DNA of 64,000 nt. Source: Methanomassiliicoccaceae archaeon COG_1. Its GTDB lineage: Archaea > Thermoplasmatota > Thermoplasmata > Methanomassiliicoccales > Methanomethylophilaceae. The notes beneath the pieces were generated by a model. The model saw nothing but the letters and a program-made list of their open reading frames with translations. It searched no databases and was not told the origin of the DNA. The stretch spans positions 434,001-498,000 of the forward strand of contig JAQQTI010000001.1 of assembly GCA_028561875.1 (NCBI GenBank), written 5' to 3'. Each line of letters starts with the position of its first letter. Position 1 is the stretch's first letter. The translations under genes were made by a program, and so were the position numbers. This document shows positions 35,535 through 44,082 of the stretch, piece by piece.

Positions 35535-36985
35535 TGCAGGCGCTCGTCAATGCCGGCGGGAAGGGTACCCGTATGGGTGCCACGGGAATAGAGAAGCCCA
35601 TGCAGCTTGTCGGCGGAAAGCCCGTCGTGCGGCGCGTTGTCGAGGCCCTCCTGGGGTCAGACCGCATCGGCCGCATCCTCGTCTCCGTGAGCAAGAACAC
35701 GCCGGAGACCGAGAGGTTCGTGCGGTCCCTAGGGGTGGATGTGATACGCACCTCCGGCGAGGATTTCATGAAGGACATGCACGAGGCGTTCGGGGCGATG
35801 GACGGCAGGTACGTGTTCACCACGCCCTCCGACATACCATTACTGACTAGCGGCGTCGTGGATGCGGTGTGCGACTACTTCCGCCCCGAGATGCAGTCGA
35901 TGATCGTGATGGTCTCTGCCGACCTAGTGAGGAAGATGGGGATCACCCCGTCCTATGTGCGCGAGACGCCGAGGGGGGAGTACGTCATATCCGGCGTGTC
36001 GGTCATGGACCGTCCGGCGACCCTCGCCGGGGAGTACCTGCACGAGGAGCTGTTCGCCACCGATTGGAAGGAGCTAGCGGTGAACGTGAACACGCCTGGT
36101 GAGCTCGAAATCGCCCGCGCCCTGCTGCGCCGATCGGTCAGAGGCGCTCTCGAGGATCGGTCTCTCGGACTTCTTGGCCTTGGTCTTCGGGCGCGCTTTC
36201 TTCGCACCTCCCCTCCCGTCGGGGACCGTGACGGTGACAACCTTCCCGACCCTGTCGCCGGACCCCCCCTTCCCGCTTCCGGAAGACGCGGGACGGCGCC
36301 TTCCGCGGGTGGGGCAGTCCATGTTGATGCACTCTCTCAGGGTACCCATCTGCACGATGGGTGCCCCGCAGGCCTGGCAGGGCTCGCCGGTGGGCGTGAT
36401 CACGCCTCTCGGGCGGAGCGGGTAGGTCTGCGTGCAGGCTGGCCATTCGGAGCATCCTGCGAAGCGCCTGCCAGCCTTGGAGTACATCACGCGGACGACC
36501 CCCTTACCGCAGGCCGGGCAGGAGCCGAGGTCGTTCATCTCGGTGTTGCTGCGGCAGTTCGGGTCGATGCATTGCATGAGCGGGGGGGAGCCCCGCCTCA
36601 CGACCTTCAGCTGCGGGAGCCCGCAGACTGCGCACCGCAGATCGGTCATCTGCACGAGGGCGCCCTTCGGCAGAGGATATGCGTTCTTGCAGTCGGGGTA
36701 GTTGTCGCAGCCGATGAAGTTCCCGTTCTTCGACCTCTTGATGGTGAGGCTGCCTCCGCAGCTAGGGCACGCCCCGACGTACTGCTGCTTCTTCAACGCG
36801 GCCTTGATCTCGTCGCCTATCGCCTCGCTCTGGTCCCGTATGGTGACCGCGACCCGGCGGAGCATGTCCTGCGATTCCTTCACCACGCTGTCGAGGGTCC
36901 TCTCGCCGTCGGTTATGCTGAGCATGTCCCTCTCGAGCTTCGCCGTCATCTCCGGCTCGGCGATGCCGCCGCCGTGCTTCTCTAA
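35534..36985 (+). CDS. cobY: Adenosylcobinamide-phosphate guanylyltransferase CobY with over-long 3' extension
   Basis: Archaeal GTP:AdoCbi-P guanylyltransferase, last gene of the corrinoid salvage operon. The nucleotidyltransferase start MQALVNAGGKGTRMG, IEKPMQLVGGKPV, VFTTPSDIPLL and VNVNTPGELEIARAL match CobY, which normally is about 200 residues. That region ends near 36130. No stop of any type occurs there and the frame stays open to a TAA at 36983-36985 (483 residues), entirely antisense to topA. The tail is almost certainly not ancestral. Either cobY lost its stop in a convergent fusion, or the message ends early. Confidence 0.82.
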   Translation: MQALVNAGGKGTRMGATGIEKPMQLVGGKPVVRRVVEALLGSDRIGRILVSVSKNTPETERFVRSLGVDVIRTSGEDFMKDMHEAFGAMDGRYVFTTPSDIPLLTSGVVDAVCDYFRPEMQSMIVMVSADLVRKMGITPSYVRETPRGEYVISGVSVMDRPATLAGEYLHEELFATDWKELAVNVNTPGELEIARALLRRSVRGALEDRSLGLLGLGLRARFLRTSPPVGDRDGDNLPDPVAGPPLPASGRRGTAPSAGGAVHVDALSQGTHLHDGCPAGLAGLAGGRDHASRAERVGLRAGWPFGASCEAPASLGVHHADDPLTAGRAGAEVVHLGVAAAVRVDALHERGGAPPHDLQLREPADCAPQIGHLHEGALRQRICVLAVGVVVAADEVPVLRPLDGEAASAARARPDVLLLLQRGLDLVAYRLALVPYGDRDPAEHVLRFLHHAVEGPLAVGYAEHVPLELRRHLRLGDAAAVLL

Positions 36986-38542
36986 GGACTTCGTCAAAGC
37001 AATCCCGGAGGCGGTGGGCACGAGGTAGTTGCCCTGCACGTAATTGCGCGAGAACAGCTTGCTGATGATGTCGTGCCGGGTGGACTTGGTGCCGAGCTGC
37101 AGCCTGTCCATCTCCTGGATGAGCGAGCCCTGATTGTAGCGGTAGGGCGGGCGGGTCTGCGACTCGTCCTCGGTTATGCCGCGGACGCTGACCCTGTCGC
37201 CCTCTTTCATGGCGGGCACGTGCGACTCGGCGGAGCGCAGGTACTTCCCGTAGTACTTCTTCCACCCCTTCTCCTTCTGCACGTAGCCCTCCACCTTGAA
37301 CCTCTCGCCCTCGACCTCGAGGACGGCGTCGGCGGTCTCGGCCACGGCGTTGGGTGCGACGGTGGCGAGGAACCTCCTCACGATAAGCTCGTAGAGCTTC
37401 CACTTATCGCCTTTTAGCCTCGCCGAGGTGGCCCCGGCGGTCGGGTAGATGGGCGGGTGGTCCGTCGTCCTCCTTTTGCCGCGGGAGGGCGAGATCTTCT
37501 CCTGACTGAGGAGCTCCTCGGCCTCCGCCCTGAAGTCGGAGTCCCGAAGGGCCTCGAGGACGTTCCTCAGGCCGAGGGTGCGCGGGTACTCCGTGTTCTC
37601 GGTGCGCGGGTAGGATATGTACCCCGACGTGTAGAGGTCCTCGGCAATCTTCATCGCCGCCGACGGCGGGATGCCAATCTTGTTCGCCTCAACCTGCATG
37701 GTTGTGGTGTCGAACGGCGGGGGGCGGTACTCCTCCTTGACGGCGGTCTCGTACGACGAGACGACGGCCTCCTTCGCGTCCCTGCATTTCGTGTAGACCG
37801 CGTCTGCCTCCTCCCTCTCCCAGAATCTCCCCTTCTCGTGCTGGCCCTTGAAGGCGAGCATGCCGAAGCGGCCGTTGACCTCCCAATAGGGGACGGGGAC
37901 GAAGTTCTCAATCTCCTCGTTCCTGTCGACGAGGAGCTTGAGGGTGGGGCTCTGCACCCTGCCCACGGACATGAAGTTCTTACCGACCTGGCCCGAGGAG
38001 AGCGAGATGAGCCGGGTGAGCACCGCCCCCCAGGAGAGGTCCACGACCTGCCTGGCCTCGGCGGCGTTGGCGAGGTTCTCGTCGGGATTGACGAGGTTAG
38101 CGAAGGCCCCCTCCACCTCGCCTTTGGTGAGGGCGCTGAACCTGGCCCTCCTCACACGCTCCATCGGCACGCCGGCGGCCTTGACGGTCTCCATGCCGAT
38201 GAGCTCCCCCTCCCGGTCGAAGTCGGTGGCGATGATGACCTCGTCCGCATCGGCGGATAGGGCCCTGATTTTCTCGAGAATGGACCTGACGCGGACGGTC
38301 TTAATCTGCGGCGCGTCGACGAGGTCCACCGGGGAGACGGCCTTCCAGTCCCCGTACTCCTCGGGGTAGTCGAGCTCCATGATGTGGCCCCGCAGGCTGA
38401 CGACGCTGTAGTCATCCCCGCCCACCGCGAACACGATGAGGGTCACGCCGCCCTCGGACGCCGAGTGGGATTCGCCGTTGGAGAGAATCGTGGCGATCCT
38501 GCGCGCGGCGTTCGCCTTCTCGGTGATTATGAGGATTTTCAT
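36074..38542 (-). CDS. topA: DNA topoisomerase I (type IA) with four zinc ribbons
   Basis: Relaxes negative supercoils. The protein has 822 residues from the ATG at 38542. The Toprim domain carries IIATDFDREGELIG (metal-binding Asp107 and Asp109). The catalytic tyrosine lies in GYISYPRTENTEYP near residue 315. Four C-terminal Zn ribbons follow: CPSCGG...C..YPDC, CAVCG...C, CPACG...CSEWPAC and CQACG...CINMDC. A lysine-rich tail ends at TAG (36074-36076), over the 3' end of cobY. If amber is sense, the frame runs 77 more codons (one more TAG) to a TAA at 35840-35842. A/T-rich AATAAATAAAG sits about 25 bp before the start. Confidence 0.95.
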   Translation of the reverse strand: MKILIITEKANAARRIATILSNGESHSASEGGVTLIVFAVGGDDYSVVSLRGHIMELDYPEEYGDWKAVSPVDLVDAPQIKTVRVRSILEKIRALSADADEVIIATDFDREGELIGMETVKAAGVPMERVRRARFSALTKGEVEGAFANLVNPDENLANAAEARQVVDLSWGAVLTRLISLSSGQVGKNFMSVGRVQSPTLKLLVDRNEEIENFVPVPYWEVNGRFGMLAFKGQHEKGRFWEREEADAVYTKCRDAKEAVVSSYETAVKEEYRPPPFDTTTMQVEANKIGIPPSAAMKIAEDLYTSGYISYPRTENTEYPRTLGLRNVLEALRDSDFRAEAEELLSQEKISPSRGKRRTTDHPPIYPTAGATSARLKGDKWKLYELIVRRFLATVAPNAVAETADAVLEVEGERFKVEGYVQKEKGWKKYYGKYLRSAESHVPAMKEGDRVSVRGITEDESQTRPPYRYNQGSLIQEMDRLQLGTKSTRHDIISKLFSRNYVQGNYLVPTASGIALTKSLEKHGGGIAEPEMTAKLERDMLSITDGERTLDSVVKESQDMLRRVAVTIRDQSEAIGDEIKAALKKQQYVGACPSCGGSLTIKRSKNGNFIGCDNYPDCKNAYPLPKGALVQMTDLRCAVCGLPQLKVVRRGSPPLMQCIDPNCRSNTEMNDLGSCPACGKGVVRVMYSKAGRRFAGCSEWPACTQTYPLRPRGVITPTGEPCQACGAPIVQMGTLRECINMDCPTRGRRRPASSGSGKGGSGDRVGKVVTVTVPDGRGGAKKARPKTKAKKSERPILESASDRSAQQGAGDFELTRRVHVHR

Positions 38543-38658
38543 CGGGCAGGGCACGAGACTCGCTTTATTTATTGTTAAGCTTGGGAAGGGCGCTTCCGCA
38601 TACGCAGGGTTCCCGCCGACAACTGGTTTTATATTGGATGGATGTATAGTCCGCTCAG

Positions 38659-39252
38659 ATGCGCTCAGACGACACTATTGACAGGGTCCTCGCCAAGCTC
38701 CGTTCCGATGCCAAGGTGTTGGGAGCGTTTCACATGAAGCAGGGCACTCGCCTCAGGGTGGAGGTCGAGGAGTCGGGGATATCCTCGGTCTGCGGTGTGG
38801 AGTACGAGAACCGCAGCCTGCTCGACGACCGCCATAAGGACATCCACATCTGCGTTTTCTCCACCTCGTTCCTGAACGACCCGACCGAATGCCAGGTTGT
38901 CCTCACCGACGAGACCGGCATCATCTACGGCCACGACGTGCCCCGCGGCATGCCGAGGAGCTAGATATCCGACGAGAAGAACGGAGTCTGGGTCTCCGAG
39001 GATTTCATCGTTTACCCGGACATCATGCCGAAGAGCGACCCCCACTTCGTCCTGGTGCCCCACAGCTTCCTCGACCTTGGCGAGACGGAGGGTGTGAAGG
39101 ACGTAACCGCCTACAATCCGGCTATGACCACCGACGAGATCCTGAAGATGGAGTACGGGTTCCCGCTGATGAAGAGGACCACCTCCACGATAATATCCAT
39201 GAACCGCATCCGAATGCCGCCATGGAGGCATAGCCCGACCGATGACCGCTGA
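38659..39252 (+). CDS. Unknown protein A of a tandem paralogue pair, with in-frame amber
   Basis: No known family. The frame begins at ATG 38659 (TATA TTTTATATT, 28 bp upstream), meets TAG as codon 102 and continues to TGA at 39252 (197 residues counting the amber). It is a paralogue of the next gene. Both have VL[GA]A near the N-terminus, a [DR]xHxC segment and VW[VI]S[ED]DF. The distance between the first and last of these is 90 residues in both, so the TAG is opposite an ordinary residue (about Glu98) of the intact copy. This argues for read-through. No membrane segment or signal peptide is seen. Confidence 0.7.
38962..38964 (+). other. In-frame TAG (probable pyrrolysine) in protein A
   Basis: Codon 102, between GMPRS and ISDEKNGVWVSEDF. 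The downstream part aligns with the intact paralogue at 39242. Confidence 0.65.
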
Positions 39253-39811
39253 GGATGTGATGGCTAGCCTGCGCGCCAACAGGGGCGTTCTCGCCGCCCA
39301 CTGGCTGGACGGCGACAGGTTCGCTAGGTTCTGCGCCGAGGAGAGAAAGGTCCAATCGTCGGTGTCTGGCATCCCGGTGGACAACGAGGCGTTCGAGCAG
39401 ACCCGGCGCCGCGACCGCCACGTCTGTCTCATGCTTCGCCGCGGGTCGGAGTGCTACCGCACCGCCTGCGTGCAGATGAAGAACGAGAGCGGGGACGTGG
39501 TCGGATTCTACGCCACGCCCGAGACGAAGGAGGAGCTCATACAACGCGAGGAGCTCGTCTGGATATCGGACGACTTCGCCCTCGACCCCACCAAAAACGG
39601 AGGGGACATCAGGGTGGTTCTTCCGCCGATCGGGACCGACATAATCGGGGAGGCGGAGGGTGCGAGGGACGTGATCCTCATGTCGCCGTCGCCGAGCACC
39701 GACTGGGAGCTGCGCATAATGTTCGGAATGGACAGCAGCCGGGCGTTCTCCACCGCGGTGCTCTCGTACAACGAGATTCGAAGCTCCGATATCGTCCGTG
39801 GACTGCCTTGA
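39242..39811 (+). CDS. Unknown protein B of the tandem paralogue pair
   Basis: A 189-residue soluble-looking protein of unknown function, overlapping protein A by 11 bp (ATG before A's TGA), so the two are co-translated. Shared with A are GVLAAH, RHVCLM, DVVGFY, LVWISDDFALDP, DIIGEAEGARDV and a C-terminal SYNEIRSSD. It has no in-frame TAG and therefore serves as an internal reference for the length of A. Confidence 0.7.
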   Translation: MTAEDVMASLRANRGVLAAHWLDGDRFARFCAEERKVQSSVSGIPVDNEAFEQTRRRDRHVCLMLRRGSECYRTACVQMKNESGDVVGFYATPETKEELIQREELVWISDDFALDPTKNGGDIRVVLPPIGTDIIGEAEGARDVILMSPSPSTDWELRIMFGMDSSRAFSTAVLSYNEIRSSDIVRGLP

Positions 39812-39902
39812 CCTGGCCGCCATCGCCTCCGGCGGACGACACGGACCGGGAGGGTCCTGGGCGCGGACCGCTCGCCGGGGAACCACACGTCGATAGCCGG
39901 GT

Positions 39903-40346
39903 TCAATCCTTCCTGACGCCGATGTAATGCATGTGGCCCGTGGACTTCGACGCCATGGTGAGCTTGCACCTGAGCACTCCCTTGATGGCCCCGAGGTCGT
40001 TGGCGAGAGCCTTCAGCTCGGCGAGCTCGCCCTCCACGATTACCACCTCCATGCAGCGGGAGCGGTCCAGATGGATGTGTACGGTGGTGCTGATCTCCTG
40101 GAGGGCGGCGTGCTGAATCTCGGTGATCCTGTCCGAGAGGCCGGTGGTGTCGTGGTCGTAGACCATGGTGATGACGCCGCACATGTACTCCTTTTCGTTC
40201 TTCCACTCCGTCTCGGCCAGAGAGTCCCTGACGAGGTCGCGGATAGCCTCAGACCGGCTGACGTATCCCTTCTTCTGGATGATCCTGTCGAATTCTGCGA
40301 GAAGCTCCGGCTCGAGGGAAACGCCGATGCGAGTTACGCCCTCCAT
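39903..40346 (-). CDS. nikR: Nickel-responsive regulator NikR
   Basis: A ribbon-helix-helix repressor of nickel uptake. The protein has 147 residues from the ATG at 40346. The N-terminal RHH segment VTRIGVSLEPELLAEFD is followed by the ACT-like metal domain with His79, His90, His92 and Cys98. These are offset by three from the classical His76/87/89/Cys95 site, so all four ligands are present. A TATA box (TAGGTATAAA, near 40371-40380) is about 28 bp upstream. The nickel genes it controls are not adjacent, but hypA and hypD lie 3 kb away. Confidence 0.94.
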   Translation of the reverse strand: MEGVTRIGVSLEPELLAEFDRIIQKKGYVSRSEAIRDLVRDSLAETEWKNEKEYMCGVITMVYDHDTTGLSDRITEIQHAALQEISTTVHIHLDRSRCMEVVIVEGELAELKALANDLGAIKGVLRCKLTMASKSTGHMHYIGVRKD

Positions 40347-40473
40347 GCCCGGGTCATGGGCGACTCGTGCTTTATACCTATCCCACGGGCATACGGAAGA
40401 TATACGAATCCTGAGGCGAAGGGATACAGAACGCATAAGCGCGCTTTAATAGGATGCTCGCGTTGGCCCGTCC

Positions 40474-41268
40474 ATGGAGGATCTGGTGGCTGAGGTCTCG
40501 GCCGTGCTGCGGGAGTCAGTCAGGGAATGCGTGGAGGGGAGGGACGTAGCCGTGGCCTTCTCCGGCGGGTTGGACTCCTCCCTCGCCGCCGCGCTCTCCA
40601 AGGAGTATGCCAGGTCCCTGCGCCTTTACGTCGCCGGGACGGAGGGCAGCTGGGATGTGGAGGCCGCGCGGTCCGCCGCCGGAATCATCGGCGCCGAACT
40701 TGCCGTGGCGGAGATATCCCCGGACACCCTCATCGGGGAGCTCGGGGACTCAATGTCCGTCACCGGGACGACCAGCCCTCTCATACTGGCCTTCGAGTTC
40801 CCGCTGTACAAGGTCATGAAGGCCTGCGCCGAGGGCGACGTCATCGGCGGACAGGGCGCCGACGAGCTGTTCGTCGGATACGCGAAATACAGGGGGGCGG
40901 ACCCTGCCTTCCTCGCCCCGCGGCGGCGGGAGGACCTGCGTCGCCTGAAACGGGACGTCCTCCCCCACGAAGCGGCGCTGGCAGCCAACTTCGGGAAGAC
41001 CATGCACCACCCCTACCTGCGGGAGGACCTGGAACGTCTGGTCATGAGCGCACCCCTGGGCGAGATTGACCCGGCCAACGACGCCGGGAAGCCGGTCCTG
41101 AGGGCGGTGGCGGAGGAGCTCGGCTACGGGGCCCTGGCCAAGCGCCCTAAGAAGGCCGCGCAGTACGGCTCCGGCCTCATGGACGCGATAAACGGGATAT
41201 GCCGGGAGAGGGGGGTCAAGTACAACGCCCTCATCTCCAGCCTGCTGGTGCCACGGACCGAGCATTGA
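40474..41268 (+). CDS. Asparagine synthase-like ATP pyrophosphatase
   Basis: A 264-residue protein carrying only the synthetase half of AsnB-type enzymes. The PP-loop VAFSGGLDSSLAAAL (SGGLDSS 30-36) and GGQGADELFVGYAKY are conserved, but no N-terminal glutaminase exists. Stand-alone forms in archaea are not functionally settled; amidation or another adenylation reaction is possible. A TATA-like GCTTTAAT lies near 40443-40450. The folC start overlaps its stop. Confidence 0.8.
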   Translation: MEDLVAEVSAVLRESVRECVEGRDVAVAFSGGLDSSLAAALSKEYARSLRLYVAGTEGSWDVEAARSAAGIIGAELAVAEISPDTLIGELGDSMSVTGTTSPLILAFEFPLYKVMKACAEGDVIGGQGADELFVGYAKYRGADPAFLAPRRREDLRRLKRDVLPHEAALAANFGKTMHHPYLREDLERLVMSAPLGEIDPANDAGKPVLRAVAEELGYGALAKRPKKAAQYGSGLMDAINGICRERGVKYNALISSLLVPRTEH

Positions 41269-42569
41269 ATAAGGGCGCGCCCATATCGGCGCACGTGAAT
41301 CCGGAGTGTGCCCCCGTGGGGGACTTGGAATGGCTGTACGGCCTGCAGATGCGGGGCGTGAAGCTCGGCCTGACAAACGTGACCGAACTGCTGCGGAGGA
41401 TGGGGGACCCCCACCGCTCGTTCCCCTGCATTCACGTCGCCGGCAGCGACGGCAAGGGGTCGACGTGCGCCATCCTCGCCTCCGTCCTCCGCGCGTCTGG
41501 TATGAGGGTAGGGCTGTACACCTCGCCCCACATCCTCGCATTCAACGAGCGCATCGATGTGGGCGGGGAGAAGATATCCGACGCGGAGATGGCGGATATC
41601 GTCCCCTCGATACGGGGCATAGCCGAGGGCATGCGGGGGGAGGGCATGGGATGCACCTTCTTCGAGGCGACCACCGCCCTGGCGTTCGAGCATTTCAGGA
41701 GGAGGGAGGTGGACGTGGCCGTAATCGAGGTGGGCATGGGCGGGAGGCTCGACGCGACGAACGTCGTGACCCCGCTGGTGAGCGTGATCAGCAACATCAG
41801 TCTCGAGCACCGGGAGCACCTCGGGGCGACCATCGAGGAGATCGCCCTCGAGAAGGCGGGGATAATCAAGCCAGGCGTCCCGGTGGTGACGATCAACCCC
41901 GAGCCCGCCTTCGGTGTGATCGCGAGGGCTGCGGAAGAGAGGGGTTCGAGGCTGGTCCGTCTCCGTGCCGAGGACGTCGAGGTGGTGGAGAACACGTGGC
42001 GCGGCCCTCGTTTCAGGCTGCGCGGGGAGGAGTTCTCCGTATCCGTCCCCGGGAGGTTCGAAGCGGAGGACGCCGCCCTCGCGATTACCGCCCTGAGGCA
42101 GCTACCCGGCTACGGGGAAAGGATAGAGCCCCACCTGAGGGAGGGGCTGGAGAGCGTATCCTGGCCTTGCCGCATGCAGAGGGTCGGCGACAGGGTGGTC
42201 GTCGACGTAACCCACACCGAGGCGGGGTCCGAGGGGCTGGCGCGCGACATCGCGGAGATCTACGGCAAGGTCGTGCTCGTGTTCGGTGTGCTTTCCGACA
42301 AGGACGCCGACGGGATGTGCAGGAACCTCGCACACATCGCGTCGCGCGCGGTCGCCACCGCGCCGCTCGCCCCACGTGCGAGGGCCGTGGCGGAGACGCT
42401 CGGGATCATGAGGAGGTACATGCCCGATGCCGAGTCCGCGCCCACCGTCGCCGCCGCGATAACACGCGCGCTGGATATCGCGCTGCCGGGAGAGACGGTC
42501 CTGGTCACGGGGTCGTTCCACATGGCGGAGGAGGCGCTGAGGTGGCGGGCGAGATCGTCAACGTACTGA
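41265..42569 (+). CDS. folC: Folylpolyglutamate synthase / dihydrofolate synthase-like FolC
   Basis: Mur-ligase family enzyme adding glutamate to a pterin cofactor. HVAGSDGKGSTCAILASVL is the ATP loop, followed by VGLYTSPHILAFNERI, VIEVGMGGRLDATNVV, ISNISLEHREHLG, EKAGIIKPGVPVV and a C-terminal LVFGVLSDKDADGM. The start is taken at TTG 41265, which overlaps the upstream TGA as TTGA (434 residues); a GTG at 41295 is possible. The 3' end overlaps the nth start by 28 bp. In a methanogen the substrate may be a folate or a related pterin. Confidence 0.88.
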   Translation: MNKGAPISAHVNPECAPVGDLEWLYGLQMRGVKLGLTNVTELLRRMGDPHRSFPCIHVAGSDGKGSTCAILASVLRASGMRVGLYTSPHILAFNERIDVGGEKISDAEMADIVPSIRGIAEGMRGEGMGCTFFEATTALAFEHFRRREVDVAVIEVGMGGRLDATNVVTPLVSVISNISLEHREHLGATIEEIALEKAGIIKPGVPVVTINPEPAFGVIARAAEERGSRLVRLRAEDVEVVENTWRGPRFRLRGEEFSVSVPGRFEAEDAALAITALRQLPGYGERIEPHLREGLESVSWPCRMQRVGDRVVVDVTHTEAGSEGLARDIAEIYGKVVLVFGVLSDKDADGMCRNLAHIASRAVATAPLAPRARAVAETLGIMRRYMPDAESAPTVAAAITRALDIALPGETVLVTGSFHMAEEALRWRARSSTY

Positions 42570-43267
42570 ACATCCTGCGGGAGGAGTACAGGGGTGTGGG
42601 CGTGCAGCCCGGCCACTCCTCGGAGGGGCTGGACCCGAAGTGGCCACAGGATCCGTTCCATGTGCTGGTCGCCACCATCCTCTCGCAGAGGACGAGGGAC
42701 GACAACACGCGCAAGGCATCGGACGCGCTGTTCGGGAGGTATCCTACGCTGGACGCATTGGCCGATGCCGACCTCTCGGTGGTGGAGGAACTCATCCGCC
42801 CCGCGGGGTTCCCGAAGCAGAAGGCGAAGGGCGTCGTATCCTGCTGCCGGGAGATCCGCGACGTGTACGGCGGGGAGGTGCCAAGGGATACCGAATAGCT
42901 AGTCAAGCTCCCCTGGGTGGGCAGGAAGACCGCCGCCTGCGTGCGCACCTACGCCATGGGTCTCCCGTCGGTCTGCGTCGACACCCATGTACACCGCATA
43001 TCGAATCTTATGGGCCTGGTGCGCACGAACACGCCGGAGGAGACGGAGTACGCCCTGATGGGGATTACCCCAGAGGGCCTCTGGGGAGACATCAACCGCT
43101 ACTTCGTGAGGCACGGGCAGGTGGTCTGCGTACCGAACCACATGCGTTGCGGAAGGTGCGCTGTGAGAGAGCACTGTGACCACTGGAGGGGGAAACACCG
43201 ACATTGCCACCAGGCCATCGGTGCAACGAGTTCCAGTCATCGCTGCTCGTCGGTTTTCTCCCGTTGA
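42542..43267 (+). CDS. nth: Endonuclease III (Nth) with one in-frame amber codon
   Basis: DNA glycosylase/AP lyase for oxidised pyrimidines. The frame starts at GTG 42542 (MAGEIVNVLNILREEY), includes DPFHVLVATILSQRTRDDNT, meets TAG as codon 119 (42896-42898) and continues to TGA (241 residues). After the TAG come the helix-hairpin-helix LVKLPWVGRKTA with catalytic Lys, VDTHVHRISN with catalytic Asp, and the [4Fe-4S] motif C-x6-C-x2-C-x5-C (CVPNHMRCGRCAVREHC). Everything essential lies beyond the TAG and remains intact, so read-through as pyrrolysine is the best explanation. The TAG aligns with the variable residue before L.xLPGVGRKTA. Confidence 0.88.
42896..42898 (+). other. In-frame TAG (probable pyrrolysine) in nth
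   Basis: Codon 119, between EVPRDTE and LVKLPWVGRKTA. No other stop occurs in the frame until 43267. Confidence 0.75.
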
Positions 43268-43428
43268 GGGGGCCGTTTTTGACGGAGGATTCCGTTCTGC
43301 CCTCCTTCCGGGCGGGCGCGGTCGTCAATAATGTTGCAGCATCCCGTGTCCGATCGACCGTCGGCTCGCCCTCTCCCTCCGGCCCCGGTAATTGCCCTAA
43401 TATACCGCCAGCCCGATACCCGCCCGTC

Positions 43429-44082
43429 ATGCACGAGGCTTCCGTCGTAGCCAACATGGTGGACGCCGTTCTCGGCGAGCTCGAGAAATACGACGTCATC
43501 AAAGTGAACGCCGTGAACATCGTGGTAGGAGACCTCACCCAGCTTGGCTGTGAGCAGATGCGGTTCGCGTACGAGGTGCTTTCCGAGGGGACGGCCCTAG
43601 AGGGCTCCGCCCTCGTCATCGAAAGGGAGCCAATCGTGCTCCGTTGCAGGAAGTGCGGCTTCGAAGGTCCGCCGAAGGAGATCGACCTCGGCACGGGCTC
43701 CGCCGGGCACAACATCCCCGTCATCGCCTGCCCGGAGTGCGGGGGGCCGGTGGAGGTGACCTCCGGCGAGTCGTGCGCGGTGAGGGATATTGACATAGAG
43801 GCGGGGGAGGGCGAGCGATGTTCAAGTACAGGGACGAGGCAACCGCGAAGAGGATTGTTAGGGACCTCAGAGACATGGGCGTGCGCGCCAACCTCATGCA
43901 CGTCTGCGGGACGCACCAGGACACCATCGTTCGCTTCGGGTTGCTTCCGATGCTCGAGGAGGCCGGTATCGTCGTGCACCAGGGGCCGGGGTGCCCGGTG
44001 TGCGTCACCACCAGCAAGGAGATCGCCGACGCTGTCACCCTCGCGAGGAACGGCGTCACCGTCACCGCCTTCGGCGACATGA
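43429..44082 (+). CDS. hypA: Hydrogenase nickel-insertion protein HypA, reading into hypD
   Basis: Delivers Ni to [NiFe] hydrogenases. MHEASVVANMVDAV has the Ni-binding His2, and the zinc domain carries LRCRKCGFE...IACPECGG. HypA normally ends soon after the segment VTSGESCAVRDIDIEAGEG (about 130 residues, near 43817). No stop occurs there and the frame runs 265 bp into hypD before a TGA (217 residues). The extra tail has no HypA counterpart. A TATA box CTAATATACC (43397-43406) is 28 bp before the ATG. Confidence 0.85.
   Translation: MHEASVVANMVDAVLGELEKYDVIKVNAVNIVVGDLTQLGCEQMRFAYEVLSEGTALEGSALVIEREPIVLRCRKCGFEGPPKEIDLGTGSAGHNIPVIACPECGGPVEVTSGESCAVRDIDIEAGEGERCSSTGTRQPRRGLLGTSETWACAPTSCTSAGRTRTPSFASGCFRCSRRPVSSCTRGRGARCASPPARRSPTLSPSRGTASPSPPSAT

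Noticed and set aside
36138-36985. The cobY frame beyond 36130 as a real extra domain
   Set aside because: It is exactly antisense to the TopA zinc ribbons and shows only reverse-complement composition.
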